Source of the DNA: JAICXG01 sp036494545
GTDB taxonomy: Bacteria > Verrucomicrobiota > Verrucomicrobiia > Chthoniobacterales > UBA10450
Direction of reading: 5' to 3'
DNA: 64,000 bases
NCBI GenBank assembly: GCA_036494545.1
Contig: DASXOB010000002.1
Location: forward strand, 1 to 64,000
Shown one piece after another: positions 43,335 to 51,613 of this stretch. Made by a program: the position numbers and the translations under genes. The first letter of the stretch is position 1. Each line of letters opens with the position of its first letter. The notes below the pieces were generated by a model. It ran no database searches. It was not told where the DNA came from and saw nothing but the letters and a program-made list of their open reading frames with translations.

Positions 43335-45749
43335 ATGAAAAGATCTCTTCTTCTCTTTTTCGCCACAGGATTGGCGTTGCTGCAACCGTGCGCGGGCGCA
43401 CCATTTCAGTTTGAGCAGACCGGCTCGCTCGCAACCCCGCGCTTGCAACACACGGCGACATTGCTGTCCACCGGGAAGGTGCTCGTCACAGGAGGAACGG
43501 ACCTCTTTACGACTTTCGCGAGCGCGGAACTCTACGATCCTGAGCGCGGGACCTGGACGGCCGCAGGCAGCCTCGTCACCGGACGCACTCAACAGACGGC
43601 GACTTTGCTGCCCAACGGCAAGGTGCTCGTTGTAGGAGGACGAAACTCCAGCATTGGAGTTCTGGCGAGCGCGGAGCTCTACGATCCGGTGAGCGGGACC
43701 TGGACAGTCACTGGCAGCCTCGTGGCCGCACGCTATTACCACACGGCAACGTTGCTGCCCAACGGCAAGGTGCTTGTCGTGGGAGGAGATGGATGCTGTG
43801 ACGCTCTTGCGACTGCGGAACTTTACGATCCAGCGAGCGGGACTTGGACAGTCACCGGCAGCCTCGCCACTTCACGAGCCTTACACACCGCGACGTTATT
43901 GCCCAACGGAAAGGTGCTCGTCGCCGGCGGTCTCGATTTCATGAACTTTCCTCGCGCGACCGCGGAACTCTATGATCCGGTGAGTGGCACCTGGACGGCC
44001 ACCGGCAACCTCGTCACTGCGCGCGGCATACACACCGCGACTCAACTGCCCAACGGCACTGTCCTCGTCGCAGGAGGAGACCCCGGAGATAACCACGCTG
44101 AAATCTACCATCCAACGAGCGGGACTTGGACGGCCACCGGCAACCTCTCTACCTCACGCAGTCATCACACGGCGACCTTGCTGCCCAACGGCCAGGTACT
44201 CGTCGCAGGCGGTTTCAACGGTACCGTCGGAGAACTCGCGAGCGCGGAACTCTATGATCCGGCAAGCGGGACTTGGACGGCTACCGGCAATCTCGTTGAG
44301 GGACGCGAAATTCACACGGCAACAACGCTGCCTAACGGTAAGGTGCTCGTCGCGGGTGGTGTTATCGCCGACGGGCCGCCTCTCGCGAGCGCGGAACTCT
44401 ACGATCCGGCGGATGGAAGCTGGACAACTACCGGCAGCCTGGCCACCGCACGCGGTGATCACACGACTACGTTGCTGCCCAACGGCAAGGCGCTCGTTGC
44501 AGGCGGGTATAACGGCGACATCATCGGCTATCTCGCGAGCGCGGAACTCTACGATCCGGCGAGCGGGACCTGGACGGTTACCGGTAGCCTGGCCACCGCA
44601 CGCCAATATCACACGGCCACTTTGCTGCCTAATGGCAAGGTGCTCGTCGCAGGCGGTTTTAACCTCAGCAGTAACGCCCTGGCGAGCGCGGAACTCTATG
44701 ATCCAGCGACCGGAACTTGGACCGCGACCGGCAGCCTTACCACTGCTCGCGAGGAGCACACGGCCACATTGCTGCCCAATGGCAAGGTGCTCGTTGCAGG
44801 CGGGTTTCAGCAGGCCTTCATCTATCTCACGAGCGCCGAACTCTACGATCCAGCGACCGGAACTTGGACGGTCACCGGCAGCCTCGCCACGGCCCGCGAG
44901 CAACACACGGCGACCTTGCTGCCCAACGGCAAAGTGCTCGTCGCAGCTGGTGCTGGCGCTGGCGGCACCGTCTATCTCGCGAGCGCGGAACTCTACGATC
45001 CAGCGACCGGAACTTGGACCACGACCGGCAGCCTCACCAAGGGACGCCTTGGTCACACGGCGACATTGCTGCCTGATGGCAAAGTGCTCGTCGCCGCCGG
45101 TGCTTTCAACGGCAACGAGCTCAGGAGCGCGGAACTCTACGATCCGGCTAGCGGGACCTGGACGGCCGCCGGCAGCCTCACTACCAAACGAACTCTTCAC
45201 GCGGCGACCTTGCTGCCCAACGGCAAGGTGCTCGTGGCAGGCGGTATCGATGTTGCGAGCGCCGAACTCTACGATCCGGCTAGCGGGACGTGGACCGCCA
45301 CCGGCAGCCTCGCCGCCGAGCGGGATAGTTCGACGGCGACCTTGCTGCCCGACGGCAACGTGCTCGTCGCCGGCGGTATCGACCCTTATCTTGCAAGCGC
45401 GGAGCTCTACGATGTCGGCCTTGGGTTCAGCAGCGGCTGGCAGCCGAAGATCAACGCCGTTAAGAACGGCGGAAACCGGTTTCAAGTTAGCGGCAAACAT
45501 TTCCAAGGCATATCTCAGGCTTCGAGCGGTAACACCCAGGACTCATCGAGTAACTACCCAATTGTGCAGTTGCGCAGGATTGACGGCGGTCAGGTTGCCT
45601 TTCTTCCCCTGGACCCGCGCCGCGGCTGGTCGGACACCAGCTTTACTTCCAGCCCGATCAACGGCTTTCCTTCCGGGCCAGCCCTGCTGACCGTGTTTAC
45701 CAATGGTATCCCAAGCACTGCGAAATATCTCACGGTCGAACAACCCTAA
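43335..45749 (+). CDS. Secreted Kelch-repeat protein
   Basis: About 804 residues using the ATG at 43335, so that the signal peptide (KRSLLLFFATGLALLQPCAG) is first. Fourteen Kelch-like repeats of about 50 residues follow (consensus ARxxHTATLLPNGKVLVAGG, then LASAELYDPASGTWTATGSL), giving two beta-propellers of seven blades or similar. A C-terminal IPT-like segment (FQVSGKHFQGISQASS) closes it. The DNA repeats are close enough to allow slippage or recombination. One motif core copy is at 44330. Probably a surface or extracellular protein of unknown binding partner. Confidence 0.85.
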   Translation: MKRSLLLFFATGLALLQPCAGAPFQFEQTGSLATPRLQHTATLLSTGKVLVTGGTDLFTTFASAELYDPERGTWTAAGSLVTGRTQQTATLLPNGKVLVVGGRNSSIGVLASAELYDPVSGTWTVTGSLVAARYYHTATLLPNGKVLVVGGDGCCDALATAELYDPASGTWTVTGSLATSRALHTATLLPNGKVLVAGGLDFMNFPRATAELYDPVSGTWTATGNLVTARGIHTATQLPNGTVLVAGGDPGDNHAEIYHPTSGTWTATGNLSTSRSHHTATLLPNGQVLVAGGFNGTVGELASAELYDPASGTWTATGNLVEGREIHTATTLPNGKVLVAGGVIADGPPLASAELYDPADGSWTTTGSLATARGDHTTTLLPNGKALVAGGYNGDIIGYLASAELYDPASGTWTVTGSLATARQYHTATLLPNGKVLVAGGFNLSSNALASAELYDPATGTWTATGSLTTAREEHTATLLPNGKVLVAGGFQQAFIYLTSAELYDPATGTWTVTGSLATAREQHTATLLPNGKVLVAAGAGAGGTVYLASAELYDPATGTWTTTGSLTKGRLGHTATLLPDGKVLVAAGAFNGNELRSAELYDPASGTWTAAGSLTTKRTLHAATLLPNGKVLVAGGIDVASAELYDPASGTWTATGSLAAERDSSTATLLPDGNVLVAGGIDPYLASAELYDVGLGFSSGWQPKINAVKNGGNRFQVSGKHFQGISQASSGNTQDSSSNYPIVQLRRIDGGQVAFLPLDPRRGWSDTSFTSSPINGFPSGPALLTVFTNGIPSTAKYLTVEQP

Positions 45750-46330
45750 GAGAAGAGTAAAGACACACTCGTCCCCCGACACCTCAGCCTGGTAGGCCGG
45801 CTTCACGATGGCTCTGGTTAATCCGATCGGTCTCGTCGAAGTAAGAACCTTCGAAGAGTCGCGAGCCATTGATATCTGAGAAGGTCGTCCGCGATACCTA
45901 TGGGTAGTCGAGTAGAGGCAATGGTTTGCCGGGTTGAAGAGTCTACTAGGGGGTCAAGATGCTATCAGGCGGTGCTTAAGTCGACAGTAAGCTCTCAGCC
46001 GGTCAAATTGCACTTTCGTAGTAATTAACGCCTGTGCCCGAGTTTGATTATTCCGTCGAGTCAGGGCAGCCCTATGTCTAAACACTTTGAAGTTTGATCG
46101 GATGCTGGCTTGCAAGTTATCACAGAGGCGGAACGGCAGAATGTCAAAATATTAAAGACGGAACCCCGATTGCTTCCCCGCGAATAAGAATCGAACCCGT
46201 TGGATGAAGATATTTCGACGTGCCGAAGCAAAATGTTGCGGCTCAGGAAATCTTTGATATCTTGAGGCTCGCGAGCCGGGGCCCGGAAAGGCGCGGGTTC
46301 CCAAAATGTCTTCAACTGGAGGAATAGGGA
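45750..46330. other. Intergenic region before the repeat-protein operon
   Basis: About 580 bases. I see no gene, tRNA or clear promoter. The sequence immediately before 46331 has GGAGG as a ribosome-binding site. The promoter of the three-gene operon may lie here, but nothing stands out by eye. Confidence 0.5.
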
Positions 46331-47344
46331 ATGAAAGTCGTCGGCACCAATGATCATGGGGATGCCGTCCTTGGGACGAGCACCGGCGGAGGCACAGGGG
46401 TACGGGGCATAGCCAAGGGCAGCAATCGCAATGGCATGCACGGCATTGCGGCCAATGGCGATGGCGTGGTGGGCGAGAGCACCAAGGGCGGCGCGGGTGT
46501 CCGAGGGGTTGCCAAGGGAAAAGGTCACGTGGCCGTGCATGGCATTGCGGCCAATGGTGATGGCATGAGGGGCGAGAGCACCAAAGGCGGCGCGGGTGTC
46601 CGCGGGATTGCCAAGGGAAAAGGTAACATAGGCATGCACGCCATCGCGGCCAACGGTGACGGCGTGGTGGGCGAGAGCACAAAAGGTGGTGCGGGTGTCC
46701 GCGGGATTGCGAACGGGAAAGGTCACGTGGCCGTGCACGGCATCTCGGCCAATGGTGATGGGGTGATTGGGACAAGCACAAAAGGCGGGGCGGGCGTCCG
46801 GGGAATCAGTGACAGCGTCGATCATGCAGGAGTCACAGGTGAGAATAACGCAAAAGGACTGGCAGGTCTGTTTTTTGGAAACGTTAAGATCACCGGCGAT
46901 CTGACGATGGCCGGCGGCGATATCCTTCTCAATAACGCTGACTGTGCGGAAGAATTCGCTATCTCCGACGTCGAAGCGATTGATCCCGGAACGGTAGTTG
47001 TAATCGATGACGCGGGGACGCTCCGCCCAAGCAGTCATTCCTATGACAAGAGGGTAGCCGGAGTCCTTTCTGGCGCTGGTGGGTATCAACCGGCCATCAC
47101 TTTGGATCGGAGACCTGGCGACAGAAACCGCCGGCCTGTCGCTCTGCTCGGCAAGGTCTGCTGCAAAGTAGACGCTACCTACGACTGCATCGAGGTGGGA
47201 GACCTTCTGACGACTTCTCCTACTCTCGGCCACGCGATGCGAGCAACTGACGCTGGGCGAGCTTTCGGCACGGTTATCGGCAAAGCCCTTGCCTCACTTC
47301 GGGAAGGACGAGGCATGATTCCCATCCTGGTAGCTTTGCAGTGA
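46331..47344 (+). CDS. Repeat protein with C-terminal self-processing-type domain
   Basis: A 337-residue protein preceded by GGAGG. Residues about 7-170 are four 33-residue repeats with a leading partial copy (IAANGDGVVGESTKGGAGVR). From about 190 there is a globular domain with ADCAEEFAISD, DPGTVVVIDDAGTLRPSS, RPVALLGKVCCKVDATYDC and GDLLTTSPTLGHAM. That resembles the C-terminal processing domain of repetitive tail-fibre-like proteins, by my recognition only. No signal peptide is seen. It heads a tight operon with a metalloprotease and a HEAT-like protein. Confidence 0.7.
   Translation: MKVVGTNDHGDAVLGTSTGGGTGVRGIAKGSNRNGMHGIAANGDGVVGESTKGGAGVRGVAKGKGHVAVHGIAANGDGMRGESTKGGAGVRGIAKGKGNIGMHAIAANGDGVVGESTKGGAGVRGIANGKGHVAVHGISANGDGVIGTSTKGGAGVRGISDSVDHAGVTGENNAKGLAGLFFGNVKITGDLTMAGGDILLNNADCAEEFAISDVEAIDPGTVVVIDDAGTLRPSSHSYDKRVAGVLSGAGGYQPAITLDRRPGDRNRRPVALLGKVCCKVDATYDCIEVGDLLTTSPTLGHAMRATDAGRAFGTVIGKALASLREGRGMIPILVALQ
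46346..46840 (+). repeat. Tandem 99-bp repeats inside the repeat-protein gene
   Basis: Four copies of a 99-bp unit (33 codons) begin at 46445, preceded by a diverged partial copy. They encode NGDGVVGESTKGGAGVRG and variants. Copies one to three are nearly identical, so recent expansion or gene conversion is likely. They are in frame and coding, not a CRISPR array. Confidence 0.75.
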
Positions 47345-47353
47345 GTCTTGCTT

Positions 47354-48094
47354 ATGACCTCAATCCGGGCACTGGCAGATTGCATCGGTCTCCCCAAAAG
47401 TTTTTCCGTCCTGAGCAACTTCCTCGGTTTTTTTCGCGGAACCTTACCCCCGGACCCCAGTGGCACCCGAGTTACTGTCTCGCTCGCGCATCAGGCTCGT
47501 CTCCTCAAAGGGCCGCACTTCAATCTCAACGTCATTGCAGTGGGAGCAGACAATTTTACCGACGGGGACCGAAGCGTGGTCGATTTCGCCATCTTTAGGA
47601 GTCGTCAGATTTACTCCCAGGTCGGGGTGGGAGTGGGACGAGTCTTGCATTTCCAGGTTTCCGTCGCTGCGGCTCACGGACTTGATGCACCGACTACGGA
47701 AGGTCAACTTGAGGATATCTCAAATCTCAAGGTCGTAAACAACGACGCTTTGGATATTTCAGTTCCGGATGCGATGAATGTGAGCAGCAACGGCGGAGTT
47801 ACTCTAGGTTTATCGCCCGAACCCGGTCCCTGTGTGGAGAAGGACCAAAAAGGAATGAATGGATCGGTGGTAGGACTCTTCTCGCCCGACCAAACGGCCC
47901 GGACGTTCTCCCACGAGCTGGGGCACAATTTCGGGTTAGGGCACCAAAACGATCACCATAATAACCTGATGTGTCAGAGCATTTTCGCGAACAGTATCCG
48001 CAATTCTGTTAACCTGACGGCTGACCAGGGCGACACGATCAAGGGCCACTGTCTCATGAAGAAGGCATGTTCGGGAAAGGTGAATAAGAAATGA
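47354..48094 (+). CDS. Metzincin-type zinc metalloprotease
   Basis: A 246-residue protein using the ATG at 47354. Near 196-206 it has FSHELGHNFGLGHQND, the HExxHxxGxxH zinc motif of metzincins. NLMCQS a little later is a probable Met-turn. The first part (SGTRVTVSLAHQARLLKGPH) has no signal peptide, so secretion would need another route or a missing leader. It starts 9 bp after the repeat-protein gene, and its stop overlaps the next start as ATGA, so the three are coupled. Confidence 0.75.
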   Translation: MTSIRALADCIGLPKSFSVLSNFLGFFRGTLPPDPSGTRVTVSLAHQARLLKGPHFNLNVIAVGADNFTDGDRSVVDFAIFRSRQIYSQVGVGVGRVLHFQVSVAAAHGLDAPTTEGQLEDISNLKVVNNDALDISVPDAMNVSSNGGVTLGLSPEPGPCVEKDQKGMNGSVVGLFSPDQTARTFSHELGHNFGLGHQNDHHNNLMCQSIFANSIRNSVNLTADQGDTIKGHCLMKKACSGKVNKK

Positions 48095-49050
48095 CCCGGA
48101 ATCAGGCAAGTTCCAAGGCCGACATGATAAGTCTCGATCCCGAGAAGTTTGGGATCGATGAGCTGCATAAGATGATATTTGAAGGCAAAGGCCCTTTGCC
48201 GAAAGTCCTGGCGCTTTCCGTCCTGAGACGAAAGGATTACCCAGATAAGATAAGGGATCTTAAACGCGTCCTGATGAATGAACGCGAAGAGCCGCGGACC
48301 CGGCACGCTGCAGCCATCGAACTGAGCCGGCTCGGTTCGCCGGAGGCTGCCGCCGCGCTGCGACAGGGTTTGAAGGTAAAACATAGTCTAGTCGTACGCG
48401 GCGCCAAGTCTGGTCTGGCCGCCCTCGGAGAGGTGGCTCCAGACTCTACTCAGCACTGGCCGCAAACGCTTCTTCGTTACCAAAAGGGCATCGCGGAAAC
48501 GAAAATCCCTTTCCCTGCGCCTTCTAAGTTTATCGCACTCGGTAAAGCGAACGAGGTGCAGTTTCATCCCGCTAACGATGATGTCGCGGCGTTGGCCATC
48601 CAACATGTAGCAGCCTCTGGCCTAAGTTTGACTCTTAGGGCGCAGAATGCCATTGCCCTGCAATGTGGCCAGCGAGATCTCCTCCTGCTTTTCACGGAAA
48701 GCCTCATCAATGGAGAGGCGGCGAAATCCAATCGACCGGCAGTCTTAGGTGTAGTTGCAGCTCATTACACCGAAGAGTCAGATCACTGGTCTCCAAACTA
48801 TCTTGTTCTTTCCCAACCTTCGCGTCAGCATGCTGAGTTACAGGTTCTTGTTACTAGCAGCACTGGCGTTGTCGTCCTGGGCGGAATGGCTAAGCTGGCT
48901 GGTCAGCACGCCGATTTCGCGCTCAAAGCCGTCCGGCAACCAGGTACAGTTCCAATAGAGGTGGAAGGCGCTTACGACGGAGGGAAAATTCATCTCACCC
49001 GTGTTCGATCCCAGCGGACGATGCTGAGTACCGATGATGTAGGGCCCTGA
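48091..49050 (+). CDS. HEAT-like repeat protein
   Basis: A 319-residue soluble protein translationally coupled to the metalloprotease (ATGA at 48091). Residues about 60-115 hold HEAT-type helices (RHAAAIELSRLGSPEAAAAL and VRGAKSGLAALGEVAPD), usually a protein-binding scaffold. The second half is mixed, without a known motif. No signal peptide. It may be a chaperone or inhibitor of the protease, but that is inference from position only. Confidence 0.65.
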   Translation: MTRNQASSKADMISLDPEKFGIDELHKMIFEGKGPLPKVLALSVLRRKDYPDKIRDLKRVLMNEREEPRTRHAAAIELSRLGSPEAAAALRQGLKVKHSLVVRGAKSGLAALGEVAPDSTQHWPQTLLRYQKGIAETKIPFPAPSKFIALGKANEVQFHPANDDVAALAIQHVAASGLSLTLRAQNAIALQCGQRDLLLLFTESLINGEAAKSNRPAVLGVVAAHYTEESDHWSPNYLVLSQPSRQHAELQVLVTSSTGVVVLGGMAKLAGQHADFALKAVRQPGTVPIEVEGAYDGGKIHLTRVRSQRTMLSTDDVGP

Positions 49051-49300
49051 GGTCGCGAGACGTGGGGTGTCGATAGTTGGCTTTTCGATTTCGAATCGAA
49101 GTAAAATCTGTTTGGCACCCGACTGGTTCAAGTTGCGGCGCAGGCAAGGTGACATCTGACCGATCGGCTTCTCGGGGATGACCAACCGGTGGTCTCACAT
49201 TTGGCAGGTGATATTTCACGGGGTGTAGTTCATGCCCGGAAGAGAGCTTTGATGCCGCGGTGATACGTCCGGCCTGATTTCTTTATCCGAACGAAGGGGG
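49051..49300. other. Gap with a short epimerase-like remnant
   Basis: ACATCTGACCGATCGGCT near 49151-49168 matches 18 bases of the UDP-glucuronate decarboxylase gene. In the same frame it reads HLTDRLLGDDQPVV, against HLTDRLLAEGHRVI in the intact gene. It has no start and soon ends, so it is at best a decayed fragment of an epimerase gene. Confidence 0.3.
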
Positions 49301-49585
49301 ATGAGATATAAACAGTTAATCGCAGGGCTGGCGAGCGCGGTGATCGCGGCGGGGATGTGGGTGCAGCCGAGCGCGGGCGAGATCGGGATCTCGATTAGCG
49401 TCGGAGACCAACCTTACTACTACGGGCCAACCTATTGGGATGCGGGGTATGAATGGTTCTGGGTGCCCGGCTATGACCGCCATGGCCATTGGACGCATGG
49501 TCACTACGAAAAGCGAGGCGCATTCCATAAGGAGCACGCCCACGACCATCACAAAGATCGCCACCACGATGGCGATAACCACTAG
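49301..49585 (+). CDS. Small secreted His-rich protein
   Basis: A 94-residue protein with a signal peptide (MRYKQLIAGLASAVIAAGMW). Mature segment VGDQPYYYGPTYWDAGYEWF is followed by GYDRHGHWTHGHYEKR and a His-rich tail (HAHDHHKDRHHDGDNH). It resembles the YXXWXPGY-type small envelope proteins; the His tail might bind metal. A GGGGG ribosome-binding site precedes the start. Confidence 0.6.
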   Translation: MRYKQLIAGLASAVIAAGMWVQPSAGEIGISISVGDQPYYYGPTYWDAGYEWFWVPGYDRHGHWTHGHYEKRGAFHKEHAHDHHKDRHHDGDNH

Positions 49586-49921
49586 GCATTGCTGGCGAGC
49601 CTCGCCCGACGGCAGGCCTTCATAGAATCCTGACCTACGGCGGAGTGTGTAAGGCTAAGATAGAAGTCTACATGTCACCGCATCGTAGCTCGTCTGACGA
49701 ACGACGTTTACCTGAAACTTATTGTTGCCGGCCTTGCTCGAACGATAATAGTATACGCCCGGTCACGCCGTTATAAGAGCCCCAAATCCACCCACGGTTG
49801 TCTGGATCGCGAACTAATCGGATTCCATTGCTTCAAAAATTACCCCTTAGCCTGTTCATATGCCGCGAAATCCCGGTTGTTGACGCTGACGTCGTCGATG
49901 TAGAAGTCGAGCGCGCCGCCT
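49586..49921. other. Intergenic region without a recognised gene
   Basis: About 335 bases with no convincing frame, repeat or structured RNA. Confidence 0.5.
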
Positions 49922-50245
49922 TCACCGGTGCTCAAGGACCGTGAACGATTCTTCAGCTACGAAGTAGTCTCGATGGAGTTTGGTCAGAACCTCCGGCGGA
50001 ATCGGTGGCGCCCGGAGCTGATTGATCGCCTGGAGCGCGATTAGGAGGCCTACCCGGCCGCCGGGATGCGAGATGACTTTGGCATGGCGGACCTTTGCGC
50101 CAGTGGCAGGGATTTCAAAAGTGGTAGCCACTGTGCCGACATCAGCTCACGTTCGTGGACTTTAACTAGCTTATACCAAATCGGGCCGAGCCGATCTTCC
50201 ATCTCCTTCTCATAGCGCGCAACGGCGGGGGAGAGGTGTTCTTTC
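49922..50245 (-). pseudogene. TonB C-terminal-like gene remnant
   Basis: The minus-strand tail reads TFEIPATGAKVRHAKVISHP, then AINQLRAPPIPPEVLTKL and FTVLEHR, a TonB C-terminal-like pattern. Upstream in another frame is PAVARYEKEMEDRLGPIWYK, which belongs to the same domain. A single-base deletion near 50137 separates the two. There is a stop further upstream, so no start remains. It is a decayed partial copy, not a functional gene. Confidence 0.45.
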
Positions 50246-50363
50246 GGTTTAGTGGCAACCCTCTACGGTGGTACGCCTGGCAAACGGCAAAGTTATGTTT
50301 GCTTATGCTGAGAAGAGCATGACCGCGTCAATGTTAAAGTGCTTAAGGCAGCCTTGAAGGATT

Positions 50364-50828
50364 TCAGCGAGTCGCCTTCGGCGTAGCTCTTCTCTTTTCC
50401 CAAGTACTTATTTCGCGCGCATACTGGTCAATCCAGAGCACCGCCGCCGACATCGGTTGAGTGTGAATGATGCAGCCCGAAATCGTGGGGATCGCGGTAG
50501 AGCTCTGGCGATAGGGCGCCGAGAGCGCCTCATAATCTGCAGGACCAAGCTGCCGAAGCGCAAAGAGGGCGTACATCTGGCCCGGCGGCGTTGCCTCGCG
50601 TAGAAGCTTGCGCAATAGTGTTTCCGCCTGTGGCCCATCCCGGACTTCCCGCATCGCAAGCTCTTGCGGCGTGATCGCGCCAGCGACCCCGACGCCGCCG
50701 ATGGCGAAATGGTCGGCCGCCTTCACAGTCTCGTAAGCGTTCTCTTTCCCAGATGCGCCTGGCACAGGTAATCCCGCCATCATTGCGACAACGAACCCAA
50801 CGAATAGCTCCTTTCGGAATTGTAGCAT
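50364..50828 (-). CDS. Secreted hypothetical protein
   Basis: A 154-residue protein with a signal peptide (VGFVVAMMAGLPVPGASG). The core reads FAIGGVGVAGAITPQELAMR and LLREATPPGQMYALFALRQL, a helical pattern seen in small Verrucomicrobial proteins of unknown function. A motif core copy lies 8 bp upstream of the start. It is monocistronic and divergent from the pil-like operon. Confidence 0.6.
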   Translation of the reverse strand: MLQFRKELFVGFVVAMMAGLPVPGASGKENAYETVKAADHFAIGGVGVAGAITPQELAMREVRDGPQAETLLRKLLREATPPGQMYALFALRQLGPADYEALSAPYRQSSTAIPTISGCIIHTQPMSAAVLWIDQYAREISTWEKRRATPKATR

Positions 50829-51037
50829 AGCTTTCGCCTAACCTAACGAGACACAGGATCAGCGATTGAGCCCGATCGCAACTGAAGTACGGCGAGGCGT
50901 CCGAGGGACAAGAATGATTCCGGGACGAAGAGTTGCCTGAGAATGTGTCTCCGGCCGCCACTGTAACAAGCGCGAAATTGCTTACAAAATAGAAAATACT
51001 GGCTTTTGGCCGAACTTCGTTTGAAATTACAAACGCA

Positions 51038-51604
51038 ATGGAAACCCCCCTCCATCTGACCCTGCTTGCAATCGCGTTCGCCACCTGTGGGCTCGCGCAA
51101 AGCCCGCCGAAAGAATTTCGGATCCTAAAAATCAGCCGTGATCTGATTACGACGCCGCAATTCAGTTACAGCGGCGCCGAGCAACACCGCGACATGCACA
51201 ACCGGTGGCTGCGGGTGGAAGTGCAGTTTTCGGCAACGCCCGATTTCACCGATGAGCTGACCTTTAAGTATTACATCGCGATTGGCGGCAAAGTCCTTAC
51301 GGGCGAAGTGACTCATGTTCATATTCTCGCTGGTCGCGAGCTTTACTCGGTCATGTATGTGCCGCCGCATGCGCTGGGTCATTTCCTGCAAAACCGGCCG
51401 CCGAACACGAACTCGATTGAGAACATTGCGGTCCAGATCCTGCAGAAGGGCGAGGTGAAAGACGAACTAAGCCTGGTTCGGTCGCGCGTCGATTGGTATG
51501 ACTCACTTCCAATGCTTTCCGGTTTCGTTTTGGACAAGAACGAAACGCCGTTCGCGCCGCTCTTTTGGGACCGTTACGAGCAGCTCAAGGCCGTGGATCA
51601 CTGA
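51038..51604 (+). CDS. Amuc_1102-like secreted protein at head of pil-like operon
   Basis: A 188-residue protein with a short signal peptide (LTLLAIAFATCGLA). Mature domain includes NRWLRVEVQFSATPDFTDEL and YSVMYVPPHALGHFLQNRPP. Its place directly before a PilM-like gene matches the Akkermansia Amuc_1102 position. The role is unknown; it may be an accessory of the pilus-like complex. The next gene begins 9 bp later, so they are in one operon. Confidence 0.75.
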   Translation: METPLHLTLLAIAFATCGLAQSPPKEFRILKISRDLITTPQFSYSGAEQHRDMHNRWLRVEVQFSATPDFTDELTFKYYIAIGGKVLTGEVTHVHILAGRELYSVMYVPPHALGHFLQNRPPNTNSIENIAVQILQKGEVKDELSLVRSRVDWYDSLPMLSGFVLDKNETPFAPLFWDRYEQLKAVDH

Positions 51605-51613
51605 CCACATTTT

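Noticed and set aside
43984..45690. Two further long frames (568 and 450 residues) over the Kelch gene
   Set aside because: The repeats keep alternative frames open; only the frame with signal peptide and Kelch motifs is credible.
46185..46230. tRNA-like T-arm on the minus strand (GGTTCGATTC)
   Set aside because: No matching acceptor, D or anticodon arms.
46346..46840. CRISPR array
   Set aside because: Units are contiguous, in frame and coding, without spacers.
46061..47233. Minus-strand frame of 390 residues with His-rich repeats
   Set aside because: Antisense of the 33-residue repeat gene, without a family look.
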